Shown here piece after piece: positions 1-9,269 of a stretch of DNA of 64,000 nt; within the stretch, counting starts at the first letter, position 1; the number at the start of each line of letters is the position of its first letter. This DNA comes from Dyella monticola (lineage in GTDB: Bacteria; Pseudomonadota; Gammaproteobacteria; Xanthomonadales; Rhodanobacteraceae), in assembly GCF_003363155.1 (NCBI RefSeq), contig NZ_QRBE01000009.1, positions 162,237-226,236 on the forward strand, written 5' to 3'. The notes beneath the pieces were generated by a model. The model ran no database searches and was not told where the DNA came from. It worked only from the letters and a program-made list of their open reading frames with translations. The position numbers and the translations under genes are program-made.

Positions 1-998
1 ACAATGAGAAAAGGCTGGGTGAAGTACGTACCACGCTCGAAACCAAGCTCACCGCGATTCAGCAAGACAACGCCGCGAAGTTGGAGCAGATGCGCGCGAC
101 GGTTGACGAAAAGCTGCAATCCACCCTGGAAACGCGCCTGGGCCAGTCCTTCCAAATCGTATCGGAGCGACTGGAAGCCGTGCAGCGCGGACTGGGCGAG
201 ATGCAGTCGCTCGCCAGCGGCGTGGGTGATCTCAAGCGTGTGCTGAGCAACGTAAAAACGCGCGGCATACTTGGCGAAATGCAGCTCGCCGCGCTGCTGG
301 ATCAGATGCTGACACCCGAGCAATACGCCGCCAATGTCGCCACGGTGCCGGGTTCGGACGAACGCGTCGAGTTCGCCATCCGCCTACCAGGCACGGATCG
401 CGATGAGCACGTGTGGCTTCCCATCGACGCGAAATTCCCGCGCGAGGATTACGAACGCCTGCTCGATGCCCAACAGCAGGCGGATACCGAGGCCGTGGAA
501 CGCGCCGCCGCCGCACTGGAACGTCGCATCCGCGATGAAGCCAAGACCATTCGCGCCAAATACATTGCGCCTCCCGCTACCACCGATTTCGCGATCCTCT
601 TTCTTCCGACCGAAGGCTTGTACGCGGAAATCATCCGCCGCCCCGGTCTGTTTGAAAGCCTGCAACGCGAACAGCGCGTGACCATAGCGGGCCCCACCAC
701 GCTTTCCGCCTTGCTCAACAGCTTGCAAATGGGCTTCCGCACGCTGGCGATTCAAAAGCGCAGCAGTGAAGTGTGGCAGTTGCTGGGAGCGGTGAAAAAC
801 GAATTCGGCAAATTCGGCGATGTGATGAAGATGGTGCGCAAGAAACTGGATGAAGCCGGCAAGCACATCGATGCCACTGCGGTACGCACGCGCGCCATTG
901 AACGCAAGCTGCGCGATGTGGAATCACTGCCAGGAGAACAAGTGCCGCAGTTGCTTGACGAGTCGCTCAGCAGCGATGAGGAAGTGGTGGAGGATTGA
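1..998 (+). CDS. rmuC: DNA recombination protein RmuC, 3' part
   Basis: The 5' end lies outside the window; the reading frame is open from base 3 and ends at the TGA at 996-998. The visible part (about 331 residues) begins in a coiled-coil stretch rich in E, K, Q and R. It continues into the RmuC core, recognisable from segments such as VKTRGILGEMQLAALLDQ, LPIDAKFPREDYERL and FLPTEGLYAEI. The family is predicted to be a restriction-endonuclease-fold nuclease that limits DNA inversions at short inverted repeats. The C-terminus is acidic. The next gene is convergent, 22 bases away. Confidence 0.9.
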   Translation, partial: NEKRLGEVRTTLETKLTAIQQDNAAKLEQMRATVDEKLQSTLETRLGQSFQIVSERLEAVQRGLGEMQSLASGVGDLKRVLSNVKTRGILGEMQLAALLDQMLTPEQYAANVATVPGSDERVEFAIRLPGTDRDEHVWLPIDAKFPREDYERLLDAQQQADTEAVERAAAALERRIRDEAKTIRAKYIAPPATTDFAILFLPTEGLYAEIIRRPGLFESLQREQRVTIAGPTTLSALLNSLQMGFRTLAIQKRSSEVWQLLGAVKNEFGKFGDVMKMVRKKLDEAGKHIDATAVRTRAIERKLRDVESLPGEQVPQLLDESLSSDEEVVED

Positions 999-1020
999 CC
1001 CTCGCACCGATACGTCCGCG

Positions 1021-1839
1021 CTAGCCTGCCAGCGCATGCGCGGCCGCCCGATCAATCAATGCCTGATCGGGGCGCACACCCGTGTAAAGCACGAACTGCT
1101 CCACCGCCTGCAAAACGATAACCTCGGCGCCGGTAATCACCGGCTTGCGCAGTGAGCGCGCCAGCGTGATCAACGGTGTTTCCGACGGCAGCGCCACGAC
1201 ATCGAACACGGCCCGTGCGCGTTGCACGGCATCGTGCTCGAAAGCGAGCTGATCTTTTTCGGGCCCTTCCATGCCGATCGGCGTCACGTTGATCAGCAGA
1301 TCCGCATCCAGACCATGGCTATCGGCGATCCATGTAAACCCGCTTACGGCGGCGAGCGTCGATCCGGTGACCTGATTGCGGGCAACGATATATCCATGGC
1401 GGAATCCTGCATCGCGAAACGCACAGGCCACCGCCTTGGCCATGCCGCCGCTGCCACGCAAGACCAGGCGCATGTCGGTGGTGAGCGCGTGCTGCTCGAT
1501 CAGCCTGCGTACCGCCATGTAATCGGTGTTATAGGCATGCAGCGTTCCGTCCGTGTTGACGATGGTATTGATCGAAGCGATCGCGCCGGCCGAATCGTCG
1601 ATGCGATCGACCAGCGGAATGCACGCTTCCTTGAACGGCATCGAGATGGCGCAGCCGCGGATACCCAGAGCACGCATGCCGCCGATCGCGGCCGGCAGAT
1701 CCTTGGTGGTAAACGCCTTGTAGACGTAATCCAGATCCAGTGCTTCGTACAGGAAATTCTGGAAACGCGTGCCGAAATTGCCCGGGCGGCCGGACAGGGA
1801 CATGCAAAGCAGGGTGTGGCGGTTGATGGAGCGGGCCAT
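1021..1839 (-). CDS. Shikimate dehydrogenase-like protein
   Basis: 272-residue member of the AroE superfamily. I chose the ATG at 1839 (MARSINRHTL) because residues encoded further upstream do not resemble the family and would run toward folE. Visible features are the substrate lysine in a SMPFKE segment (K70), an NTD triplet at about 104-106 and a Rossmann loop GSGGMAKA near residue 130. The canonical NTDG motif reads NTDYMAV here. This points to the shikimate-dehydrogenase-like subgroup (HI0607 type) rather than to the main AroE of the shikimate pathway. Expected activity is NADP-dependent reduction of a dehydroshikimate-like substrate. It is divergent from folE. Confidence 0.8.
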   Translation of the reverse strand: MARSINRHTLLCMSLSGRPGNFGTRFQNFLYEALDLDYVYKAFTTKDLPAAIGGMRALGIRGCAISMPFKEACIPLVDRIDDSAGAIASINTIVNTDGTLHAYNTDYMAVRRLIEQHALTTDMRLVLRGSGGMAKAVACAFRDAGFRHGYIVARNQVTGSTLAAVSGFTWIADSHGLDADLLINVTPIGMEGPEKDQLAFEHDAVQRARAVFDVVALPSETPLITLARSLRKPVITGAEVIVLQAVEQFVLYTGVRPDQALIDRAAAHALAG

Positions 1840-1960
1840 GGGCGAAAGCAAAAAACGAAGCGGGCGCCCATGATACCGTCGCCCCGGCCACTTCGAGGGC
1901 CGATAAAGTCTTGCCGCGGGCGCTACACTTGTACGCCTGAACCCGCACCCAGGAAGTCGC

Positions 1961-2560
1961 ATGAGCGAGCATGAGCCCACCGAAGTCACCCGCGAGCAGG
2001 CCGAAGAAGCGGTGCGAACGCTGCTGCGCTGGGCCGGCGAGGACCCTACGCGCGAAGGCCTGCTCGATACGCCGCGCCGCGTGGTGAAGGCCTATGGCGA
2101 CTGGTTCAGCGGCTACCAGATCGACCCGGGTGAATACCTGCGCCGCACCTTCGAAGAAGTGGCCGGCTACGATGAAATGGTCGTGCTGCGCGACATCGAG
2201 TTCGAAAGCCATTGCGAGCATCACATGGCACCCATCATCGGCCGCGCGCACGTGGGTTATCTGCCCACCAGCCGCGTGGTTGGCATCAGCAAGCTGGCGC
2301 GCGTGGTGGATGCGTTTGCACGCCGCTTTCAAGTGCAGGAAAAAATGACCTCGGAAATCGCGCGCTGCATTCAGGAAAATCTCCAGCCGGCGGGCGTGGC
2401 CGTGGTGGTGGATGCCAGCCACGAATGCATGACCACGCGCGGCGTGCATAAACGTGGTGTGTCGATGGTCACCAGCCAGATGCTCGGTGCCTTTCGCGAG
2501 GATGCTCGTACTCGCGCCGAATTCCTCGATTTCATCGGTATCCATGGCGGCCGTCGCTAA
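1961..2560 (+). CDS. folE: GTP cyclohydrolase I
   Basis: 199 residues, a usual length for FolE. The enzyme converts GTP to 7,8-dihydroneopterin triphosphate, the first step of folate and tetrahydropterin synthesis. The zinc and catalytic signature is intact: CEHH at residues 85-88 and the second zinc cysteine in HECMTTRG (C156). The conserved [16 protein letters not shown] helix is also present. Other pterin genes (pteridine-reductase-like, folK, folB) lie about 35 kb away in this window. The stop codon overlaps the start of the next gene by one base (TAATG), which suggests co-transcription. Confidence 0.96.
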   Translation: MSEHEPTEVTREQAEEAVRTLLRWAGEDPTREGLLDTPRRVVKAYGDWFSGYQIDPGEYLRRTFEEVAGYDEMVVLRDIEFESHCEHHMAPIIGRAHVGYLPTSRVVGISKLARVVDAFARRFQVQEKMTSEIARCIQENLQPAGVAVVVDASHECMTTRGVHKRGVSMVTSQMLGAFREDARTRAEFLDFIGIHGGRR

Positions 2561-2886
2561 TGCGCCACTGGCTGGCCGCGCTGTGGCTCGCGCTACCTGT
2601 CGCCGCACTTGCGCAAAGCACGGCGGCCGGACTGTTCCAGGCCATGGACACCCATGGCGACGGCCGCATCAGCGAAGCTGAATACGTGGCATACATGAGC
2701 CAGGGATTCTATCGCCTGGATCGCAACCATGATGGCGTGCTGGAAGCGGAGGAATTGCCCGGCGGCCACGGCAAGCCGGTGACACTGAAAGCATGGCAGG
2801 ACGACCTGCGGCGCGAATTTCATCGTCTGGATCGCAACCACGATGGCTACCTGAGCCTGCAGGAATTGATGCAACCGCCGCGGTGA
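2560..2886 (+). CDS. Exported EF-hand calcium-binding protein
   Basis: 108-residue small protein with an N-terminal signal peptide ([19 protein letters not shown]). It has three EF-hand-like calcium loops of the form DxHGDGRIxxxE, DRNHDGVLxxxE and DRNHDGYLxxxE, at about residues 29-41, 51-62 and 90-101. It is predicted periplasmic. The start codon overlaps the folE stop by one base, so translation is probably coupled to folE, although no functional link between calcium binding and GTP cyclohydrolase is known to me. Function beyond calcium binding is not assignable. Confidence 0.8.
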   Translation: MRHWLAALWLALPVAALAQSTAAGLFQAMDTHGDGRISEAEYVAYMSQGFYRLDRNHDGVLEAEELPGGHGKPVTLKAWQDDLRREFHRLDRNHDGYLSLQELMQPPR

Positions 2887-2925
2887 GGCCGGATCGAATG
2901 AGTCATTGCGGCGCCTGGATCGCCG

Positions 2926-2943
2926 CCCCGGCGCACGCCGGGG
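2926..2943. repeat. Short GC-rich palindrome (REP- or terminator-like)
   Basis: CCCCGGCG-CA-CGCCGGGG is a perfect 8-bp stem downstream of the EF-hand gene. It resembles the CCCCGGCGAAAGCCGGGG palindromes found at 40.9 kb and 43.9 kb. No T-run follows, so it is more likely a REP-like repeat than a classical terminator. The intergenic stretch 2887-3092 shows nothing else. Confidence 0.5.
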
Positions 2944-3092
2944 TCCGGTGACTTTCCACACAGCCCTGTTTCCCGTTCCTGCGAGGAAAACGCAACACCG
3001 CGACATTTCCTGCACACTCCAGCCCATGCCAAGCCACGCCGCATCGGCTATCGTTGCGCCTTTGGCCTGTCACGCTGCCATCGACTGCTCGC

Positions 3093-4445
3093 ATGGATCC
3101 CGCACCGAAGACTTCCGCTTCCCGCTCCAAAGCCGCATTCGCTTTCATCTTCGTGACAGTGATGCTGGACATGCTGGCCTTCGGCATCATCATTCCCGTG
3201 TTGCCGCACCTGATCGTGGAACTCAGCGGCGGAAGCATCGCGCGGGCGGCCGTGTGGTCGAGCGCGTTCGGCACGGTCTATATGCTGATGCAGTTCGTGT
3301 TCTCGCCAGTGCAGGGCACCTTGTCGGATCGTTTTGGCCGACGCACGGTGATTCTCATTTCCAGCTTCGGACTGGGCGTGGATTTCATCGTGATGGCGCT
3401 CGCGCCGGTGGTATGGCTGCTGTTCGTGGGGCGTATCGTTTCGGGTATCTGCGCCGCCAGCTTCTCCACGGCCAACGCCTATATCGCGGACATCGTACCG
3501 AAGGAAAAGCGCGCCGCTGCGTTCGGCATGCTGGGCGCGGCATTCGCCGTGGGCTTCATCGTGGGCCCCGCGCTGGGCGGACTGCTTGGGCACTACAGCA
3601 TTCGCCTGCCGTTCTGGGTGGCGGCCACGCTGTCGCTGATCAACTTCTGCTACGGCTTTTTCGTGCTACCCGAATCGTTGCAGCCGGAACAGCGTGCAAA
3701 GCGCTTTGATTGGCGGCACGCAAACCCTTTCGGCGCATTGGTGTTGTTGCGCCGCTATCCGCAAGTATTCGCGCTGGCCGCCGTATTCTTTTTGATCAAC
3801 CTGGCGCAGTTCACGCTCAACTCCACCTATGTGCTGTACACGGATTACCGTTTCGGTTGGGGCGCCGATGCCGTGGGTTACTCGCTTGCGTTGGTCGGTC
3901 TGTGCAGCGGCATCGTGCAAGCGGTATTGGTGCGACGGCTGATGCCCAAGCTGGGTGAGCGGCGCCTGATCATGATCGGCCTGCCGCTGTGCGTGCTGGG
4001 TTATTTGTTCTTCGCGCTGTCGCCGGTGGCGTGGCTGTTCCTGGTTGGCATCCCCTTCCTCTGCCTTGGTGGCTTGGCCGGGCCGCCCGCGCAGGCCTTG
4101 ATGTCGCAACAGGTGGACCCGCACGAGCAAGGACGCCTGCAAGGTGCATTGACCAGCCTGGCGAGCCTCGCCGGCATCTTCGGTCCGGCGATATTTGCCA
4201 ACCTGTTCGCATTGTTCATCAGCGACCACGCCCCCATTCATCTGCCTGGTATTGCCTTCGTGTTGGCCGCATTGCTGCTGGTGATTGCTACCTTCATCGC
4301 CAGCCATGCGATCCGGCATGTCCATGCCGTGCAAGTCACTGCTCAACCTTCCACCGCGTCCCAACCGTGTGATTACTCGCCCGTTGCGGATGTGGTGACC
4401 CATGAGTCGCTTCCCCCTCATCATCAGCCGGAGTCATCCCCATGA
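3093..4445 (+). CDS. MFS transporter, TetA-like drug:H+ antiporter type
   Basis: 450 residues from the ATG at 3093 (MDPAPKTSAS); an upstream ATG at 3054 would add 13 residues that do not look membrane-like. About 12 hydrophobic segments are visible. The MFS motif A between TM2 and TM3 reads GTLSDRFGRRTVI. A typical TetA-like opening (DMLAFGIIIPVLP) and a motif C-like LGGLLG are present. This fits the tetracycline-resistance-protein-like branch of MFS exporters (DHA1). The true substrate is unknown and many such genes do not confer tetracycline resistance. The stop overlaps the next start (ATGA). Confidence 0.85.
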   Translation: MDPAPKTSASRSKAAFAFIFVTVMLDMLAFGIIIPVLPHLIVELSGGSIARAAVWSSAFGTVYMLMQFVFSPVQGTLSDRFGRRTVILISSFGLGVDFIVMALAPVVWLLFVGRIVSGICAASFSTANAYIADIVPKEKRAAAFGMLGAAFAVGFIVGPALGGLLGHYSIRLPFWVAATLSLINFCYGFFVLPESLQPEQRAKRFDWRHANPFGALVLLRRYPQVFALAAVFFLINLAQFTLNSTYVLYTDYRFGWGADAVGYSLALVGLCSGIVQAVLVRRLMPKLGERRLIMIGLPLCVLGYLFFALSPVAWLFLVGIPFLCLGGLAGPPAQALMSQQVDPHEQGRLQGALTSLASLAGIFGPAIFANLFALFISDHAPIHLPGIAFVLAALLLVIATFIASHAIRHVHAVQVTAQPSTASQPCDYSPVADVVTHESLPPHHQPESSP

Positions 4446-4948
4446 GTCTTTCGATGTATCAAGCTTCCGCTCCCGTTTTCGTCCGGGCGCTTACCAACCT
4501 GCTCCACGTGCTCAAGCTCGGCGAAAAACACGCCAAGGAAAAAAGCGTGGAAGGGTCGGTCATGCTGCAATCCCGCCTGATCGCCGACATGCTGCCGCTG
4601 GTGAAGCAGGTGCAGATCGCCACTGACATGGCCAAGAACGGCACCGCGCGCCTGGCGGGTGTGGATCCGCTTAAATTCGAAGACAACGAAACGTCCTTTG
4701 AAGAACTCTATGCACGCATCGAACGCGCCATCGATTACATCAAAGGCTTCAAACCCGAGCAGGTCGACGGCAGCGAAACGCGCGCCATCACCTTGAAGAC
4801 GCGCAACGGTGAGCAACACTTCGAAGGACAGGCGTATTTGCTGCACTATGTACTTCCGAATCTGTTTTTCCACTGCACCACGGCGTACGCCATCCTGCGC
4901 GAGGCCGGCACGCCGATCGGCAAGCAGGATTTCATCGGCAAGCAGTAA
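4442..4948 (+). CDS. DUF1993 family protein
   Basis: 168 residues. The pattern MYQASAPVFVRALTNL at the start, the helical body and a C-terminal LPNLFFHCTTAYAILR segment match the DUF1993 family, helical proteins distantly related to DinB-like folds. Molecular function is not known. The gene overlaps the MFS transporter by four bases, so the two are probably one operon. It is followed by a strong hairpin at 4960-4989. Confidence 0.8.
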   Translation: MSLSMYQASAPVFVRALTNLLHVLKLGEKHAKEKSVEGSVMLQSRLIADMLPLVKQVQIATDMAKNGTARLAGVDPLKFEDNETSFEELYARIERAIDYIKGFKPEQVDGSETRAITLKTRNGEQHFEGQAYLLHYVLPNLFFHCTTAYAILREAGTPIGKQDFIGKQ

Positions 4949-4959
4949 GTCCGCTCTTA

Positions 4960-4989
4960 CATGCAGGGCGAGCGATGTCGCCCTGCATG
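4960..4989 (+). terminator. Inverted repeat after the DUF1993 gene
   Basis: A perfect 12-bp stem (CATGCAGGGCGA / TCGCCCTGCATG) with a 6-base loop starts 11 bases after the stop codon and is followed by ATTTCCC. It is the likely terminator of the MFS-DUF1993 pair, although the T-run is short. Confidence 0.65.
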
Positions 4990-5143
4990 ATTTCCCTTCC
5001 AGTCGCCGTCGCCCTGCCGACACCACAAAACTCCCTCCCTGCGACTCGAACGCTCACACCCTTTCGTACTTGTACGCGCTTGCATTCATGCACGCGCCAT
5101 TACTTCACGCTTTTCCGTTGCCATGGGTTAGCCCTGCATCAAA

Positions 5144-5160
5144 TTAAGGCTTGTCCGATT
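5144..5160 (+). promoter_or_regulatory. Element shared by three TonB-receptor leaders (copy A)
   Basis: The gene-free stretch 4949-5355 contains the terminator above, this element and a perfect hairpin at 5257-5274 (AAGCCGC-TACC-GCGGCTT). The element reads TTAAGGCTTGTCCGATT. Near-matches in the same orientation relative to the gene occur upstream of the receptor genes starting at 20936 and 24219. It lies about 200 bases before the start codon. It could be part of a promoter, an activator site or a leader RNA element; the sequence does not decide. Confidence 0.45.
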
Positions 5161-5355
5161 GTTGGAAAAGCGTCATTGGCTTATTTGATCTCTGCGGCTC
5201 GCGTGATTTTTCTTCCCCTTAGGGATTGAGCCGCACCTACGCGAACGTCACTGCTTAAGCCGCTACCGCGGCTTGGAGGCGTCTTTCGCACTTTGTTATT
5301 TGCCATTCGTTGAACCGCTAGGCAATGGATGGACGATCCCAGGGAGAGAGAGATC

Positions 5356-8300
5356 TTGAAAGCAAGAAATACGTTTAATTACTCATTGCTGGCGTTGGCG
5401 TGTGCAATGGCGTTGGCAAGTACGGGTGTGTTTGCGCAGGCCACGACCGGCAGCATCGCAGGTCAGGCAGAAGCCGGGGCGATGATTACCGCTACGAGCA
5501 ACACTGGCGTGGTGCGCAAGGCCACCGCAGACAACTCCGGTCGCTACAACATCACCAGCCTGCCTGTTGGCAGTTATAACGTCACCGTCCAGCGCGATGG
5601 GGCTACGGTCGCCACTCGCAACGACGTACAAGTCGTAGTGAACGCCAGCGCCGACGTTTCCTTCGCCTCGGCAGCCAACGCCAAATCGCTTGGCGCCGTA
5701 TCTGTCAGCGCCGCGGCAATCCCGCCGATCGACGTAACCACGGTTGACTCGCGCACGGTCATCACCGCGAAGGACCTCGATACGCTTCCCATCGGCCGAT
5801 CCGCAGAAGCTATTGCCATGCTTGCCCCCGGCGTTGTTGCTGGCAGCAGCTATTTCTCGGGGCCAACCGGTAATGCATTGGTGTCTTTTGGTGGCGCGTC
5901 GGTTTCCGAAAACGCGTACTACATCAATGGCTATAACACCACCGACCCGCTTAACGGCCTAGGCGGCATCGGCTTGCCTTACGGCGCCATTGATCAGCAG
6001 GAAGTCTTTACCGGTGGTTACAGCGCTAAATATGGTCGCTCGACAGGTGGCGTGATTAACCAGATTGGCAAACGCGGCACGAACGAGTGGCACTTCGGCG
6101 CTCAAGTGCAATGGGCCCCAAGCTTCCTGGCATCCAATCCAAAGAACGTGTATTACCCCGACGCCGCCCTACCTGAAAACTACGGTTACACGAATGATGA
6201 TCTACCGGGAACCATCTATCGTTCGCGCAAAGACAATAAGAGCACAGTAACCACGTACGATGCTTATGTCGGCGGTCCCTTGATCAAAAACAAGTTGTTC
6301 CTGTTTGCTGCGGTCGAAGCACAAAACCAGGATAGCAAAGCAACATCTTCCTCTGCCGCATCGACGCCTAACGTCAACAACTACACTTACACCACACCCA
6401 AGCATTACGTTAAGCTTGATTGGAATATCAACGATAGCAATATCCTTGAATTCACCAATATCTCCAACAAGAGATCCTATAACAGCAACGAGTATGCGTA
6501 CGACTACGCAACGGGTAAGACCGGCGGGCTCATTGGTCACGACTTGCAGACCAAGACCGGTTCGGACATCTATGTTGGTAAATTCACCAGTTACCTGACA
6601 GATGATCTGACTTTTTCGGCGACCTACGGCATAAACAAGGCCATTGACTTCAGTCAGAGCGCCGGCATAGATCCCGCTTTGCCATTCCTGAGAAATGTGC
6701 AAAATCAGGATCCCAACATCACCGGAGGCGTGCCCGTCGGCAACCTCAACAATGTGGGATACATAACACCGCCTGATGCTAAGTATCGGAGCCGAGGACT
6801 GCGCCTTGACCTCGAATACAAGCTTGGCGATCACGTGTTGTCCGCGGGCATCGACAACATCAACAGCTCGGCTAAAGATGAAGGTCAGACGACTTCCGGG
6901 CCTGGCTATTGGTGGATCTACGGCAAGACGAGCACGCCAGACACCCCCCTGAGCTCCCACTTTGGTATCGGCGCACCAGGTGGCGATGGCTATTACGTCT
7001 ATAAGTACGTCAATAGCAATGCAACCAGCATGTCGGTTGATCAGAAAGCCCAATACATTGAGGACCGTTGGCAAATCAGCGATCGCTGGCTGCTGAATAT
7101 TGGTCTTCGCAATGACCAGTTCACCAACTACAACAATGCCCACCAAGCTTTCGTGCACAACACCAATCAGTGGGCTCCCCGCCTCGGCTTTAGCTGGGAC
7201 GTATTCGGTGACTCCACGTTCAAGGTTTTCGGTAATCTTGGCCGGTACTACCTCGCTTTACCCAATAGCGTAGCCATTCGTGCTGCTTCTGCATCCACGA
7301 TGACCTACGAATACTTCACCTATTCGGGCATCGATCCTGCTACCGGCTCTCCGACCGGACTGAAGTCACTGGGGCCGATATTTTCGCCCAATGGCGAGTT
7401 CGGACAAGCACCCGATCCCAAGACCGTCACGGCGACGGACCTTCGCTCTCAGTATCAGGACGAGGCCATCCTTGGCTTCAACAAGATGCTAGGTAGCCAA
7501 TGGGTATATGGCGCAAAGTTCACGATACGCAGACTGGAAACCGCTATTGATGACGTCTGCGATATGGATGCTTTGGCAACCAAGGCCATTGCACAGGGTG
7601 TCGATCCCGATAGCGTCGCACTTCCGACGGGTTGCTTGATCTTCAATCCTGGTCGAACCAATACGTTCTTGCTTGCAAACACCCACGGCGACGGTTATTC
7701 CAAAGTCACCATGAGCAATCAGGATTGGGGTTTCAGTAACGGCGCCAAGCGTAAATACTATGCTTTGGATATGTTCCTGGAGCATCCGTTTGACGGTAAA
7801 TGGCAGGGTCGAATCGACTACACCTTCTCGCGCAGCTATGGGAACACGGAAGGCCAGGTGCTCTCGACCATTGGCCAGGATGATATTTCCAAGACACAGG
7901 ACTGGGATTACTGGCAGCTTATGGAAGCCAGCAACGGCGTGCTGTCCAACGATCGTACGCATCAATTCAAAGCGTATGGCGCTTACCAGATCAATCCAGA
8001 ATGGATGGTGTCAGGTTCGTTGCAGGTCGCCTCGGGCGCACCTAAAGCTTGCTTTGGCTATTACGCCGGTCCAGGTAGCGATGTAGACACCGATCCCGCC
8101 GGCTATGGTTCCGCCTACCATTATTGCAACGGAAATTCCGCTTCACTGGGTAGTGTCGGTCGCCTTCCGTGGACCAAGACTGTCAACCTTGGCGTAACGT
8201 ATCGCCCTGCCTTTGCCGACAAGAAGTTGGCAGTCAATCTTGACGTCTTCAACGTGCTCAACGAGCGGCAGCCAACCGCCTTGGATGCCACGTACGAAAC

Positions 8301-8391
8301 CATCCCGAACACGGTTTCCAATACATACGGGATGCCGCTGTATCAGCAAACACCGCGATACGTGCGTCTGTCGGCTTCCTACGACTGGTAA
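5356..8391 (+). CDS. TonB-dependent receptor, Oar-like with carboxypeptidase-like N-domain
   Basis: 1011 residues from a TTG at 5356, preceded by a purine-rich ribosome-binding site (agggagagagag). The ATG at 5329 has no such site and would place extra residues before the signal peptide (MKARNTFNYSLLALACAMAL...FAQ). After the signal come a carboxypeptidase-regulatory-like beta domain (about 30-115), then the plug (about 125-240, VISAKDLDTLP-like, RSTGGVINQIGKRGTN), then a 22-strand barrel ending in an aromatic residue (SASYDW). Oar-type receptors import large or peptide-linked ligands; the substrate is unknown. GC is lower than in neighbouring housekeeping genes. A terminator follows at 8425. 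Confidence 0.88.
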   Translation: MKARNTFNYSLLALACAMALASTGVFAQATTGSIAGQAEAGAMITATSNTGVVRKATADNSGRYNITSLPVGSYNVTVQRDGATVATRNDVQVVVNASADVSFASAANAKSLGAVSVSAAAIPPIDVTTVDSRTVITAKDLDTLPIGRSAEAIAMLAPGVVAGSSYFSGPTGNALVSFGGASVSENAYYINGYNTTDPLNGLGGIGLPYGAIDQQEVFTGGYSAKYGRSTGGVINQIGKRGTNEWHFGAQVQWAPSFLASNPKNVYYPDAALPENYGYTNDDLPGTIYRSRKDNKSTVTTYDAYVGGPLIKNKLFLFAAVEAQNQDSKATSSSAASTPNVNNYTYTTPKHYVKLDWNINDSNILEFTNISNKRSYNSNEYAYDYATGKTGGLIGHDLQTKTGSDIYVGKFTSYLTDDLTFSATYGINKAIDFSQSAGIDPALPFLRNVQNQDPNITGGVPVGNLNNVGYITPPDAKYRSRGLRLDLEYKLGDHVLSAGIDNINSSAKDEGQTTSGPGYWWIYGKTSTPDTPLSSHFGIGAPGGDGYYVYKYVNSNATSMSVDQKAQYIEDRWQISDRWLLNIGLRNDQFTNYNNAHQAFVHNTNQWAPRLGFSWDVFGDSTFKVFGNLGRYYLALPNSVAIRAASASTMTYEYFTYSGIDPATGSPTGLKSLGPIFSPNGEFGQAPDPKTVTATDLRSQYQDEAILGFNKMLGSQWVYGAKFTIRRLETAIDDVCDMDALATKAIAQGVDPDSVALPTGCLIFNPGRTNTFLLANTHGDGYSKVTMSNQDWGFSNGAKRKYYALDMFLEHPFDGKWQGRIDYTFSRSYGNTEGQVLSTIGQDDISKTQDWDYWQLMEASNGVLSNDRTHQFKAYGAYQINPEWMVSGSLQVASGAPKACFGYYAGPGSDVDTDPAGYGSAYHYCNGNSASLGSVGRLPWTKTVNLGVTYRPAFADKKLAVNLDVFNVLNERQPTALDATYETIPNTVSNTYGMPLYQQTPRYVRLSASYDW

Positions 8392-8424
8392 ACCCATCGT
8401 TTAAGCATAAAAATCAATGGAAAC

Positions 8425-8452
8425 GGGGTCGGCTATGCCGGCCCCATTTTTC
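8425..8452 (+). terminator. Rho-independent terminator of the Oar-like receptor gene
   Basis: GGGGTCGGC-TAT-GCCGGCCCC forms a 9-bp stem with one G-T pair, followed by ATTTTTCCC. It starts 34 bases after the receptor stop codon. Confidence 0.8.
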
Positions 8453-8537
8453 CCGCAAACCAATACTGCCATTGACTTGATTCAAAGCACCCCCATCCAT
8501 GGCCGGTATTGGGGTTACTCTGAATCGGGAACAAGCC

Positions 8538-9191
8538 ATGGCCAACTCCACTCCCTTAAAAATCGATTTCGTCTCCGACGTCGTCTGCCCCTGGTGCGCC
8601 ATCGGCCTCAAATCGCTGCAACAGGCGCTGCAGCAACTCAACGGCGAAGTATCCGCCGAATTGCATTTCCAACCCTTCGAGCTGAACCCGCAGATGGCGC
8701 CCGAAGGTGAAAACGTTGCCGAACACCTGGCGCACAAATACGGCAGCACGCCGGACCAAATGGCGAAGAACCGGGAAGGTATACGTCAGCGTGGGGCCAG
8801 CCTGGGGTTTATCTTCAACATGGATAAACGCGACCGCATCTACAACACGTTCGATGCACATCGCTTGCTGCACTGGGCCGAGCTCCAGGGCAAACAGCTT
8901 GCTTTGAAGACGGCCTTGCTGGAAGCCTATTTCTCCCATGGGGAAGATGTCAGCTCCCACCAGGTGCTTGCGCGCATCGCGGGCGAGGTGGGCCTGGACA
9001 CCGCCGAGGCGGCCAAGGTGCTGGCGGAGGACCGCTACGCGCAGGATGTTCGCGAGCGAGAGCAGTTCTACCAGCACCAAGGGGTCCGTGCCGTGCCGTC
9101 GGTCATCATCAACGATAAATACCTTGTCCAGGGTGGCCAGCCCCCGGAAGTATTCGCCCAAACGCTACGGCAGGTGGCCGCGGAGGCCTGA
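8538..9191 (+). CDS. DsbA-family oxidoreductase (FrnE-like)
   Basis: 217 residues from the ATG at 8538 (MANSTPLKIDF), with gggaac upstream as a weak ribosome-binding site; the in-frame ATG at 8499 would add a non-conserved stretch. The thioredoxin-fold active site is CPWC (C17, C20) and the C-terminal half shows the VRAVPSVIINDKYLVQGGQPPE segment that carries the cis-proline. This is the cytoplasmic FrnE/2-hydroxychromene-2-carboxylate-isomerase-like branch of DsbA. There is no signal peptide. Likely role: thiol-disulfide exchange in the cytosol. Confidence 0.88.
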   Translation: MANSTPLKIDFVSDVVCPWCAIGLKSLQQALQQLNGEVSAELHFQPFELNPQMAPEGENVAEHLAHKYGSTPDQMAKNREGIRQRGASLGFIFNMDKRDRIYNTFDAHRLLHWAELQGKQLALKTALLEAYFSHGEDVSSHQVLARIAGEVGLDTAEAAKVLAEDRYAQDVREREQFYQHQGVRAVPSVIINDKYLVQGGQPPEVFAQTLRQVAAEA

Positions 9192-9269
9192 AATCCCGTT
9201 AGGGCGGCCTCGCCGCAACGGCAGCGGGCGACGTGAGACAATGCGGGGCCGCGAATCCGCCCTGCCCGC

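Noticed and set aside
3093..4445. Tetracycline resistance gene
   Set aside because: The protein is TetA-like in motifs, but this branch contains many transporters without that activity, and no tetR regulator is adjacent, so only an MFS exporter is claimed.
5329..5355. ATG at 5329 as start of the Oar-like receptor
   Set aside because: No ribosome-binding site in front of it and it places charged residues (DDPRERE) before the signal peptide; the TTG at 5356 has a strong purine-rich site.
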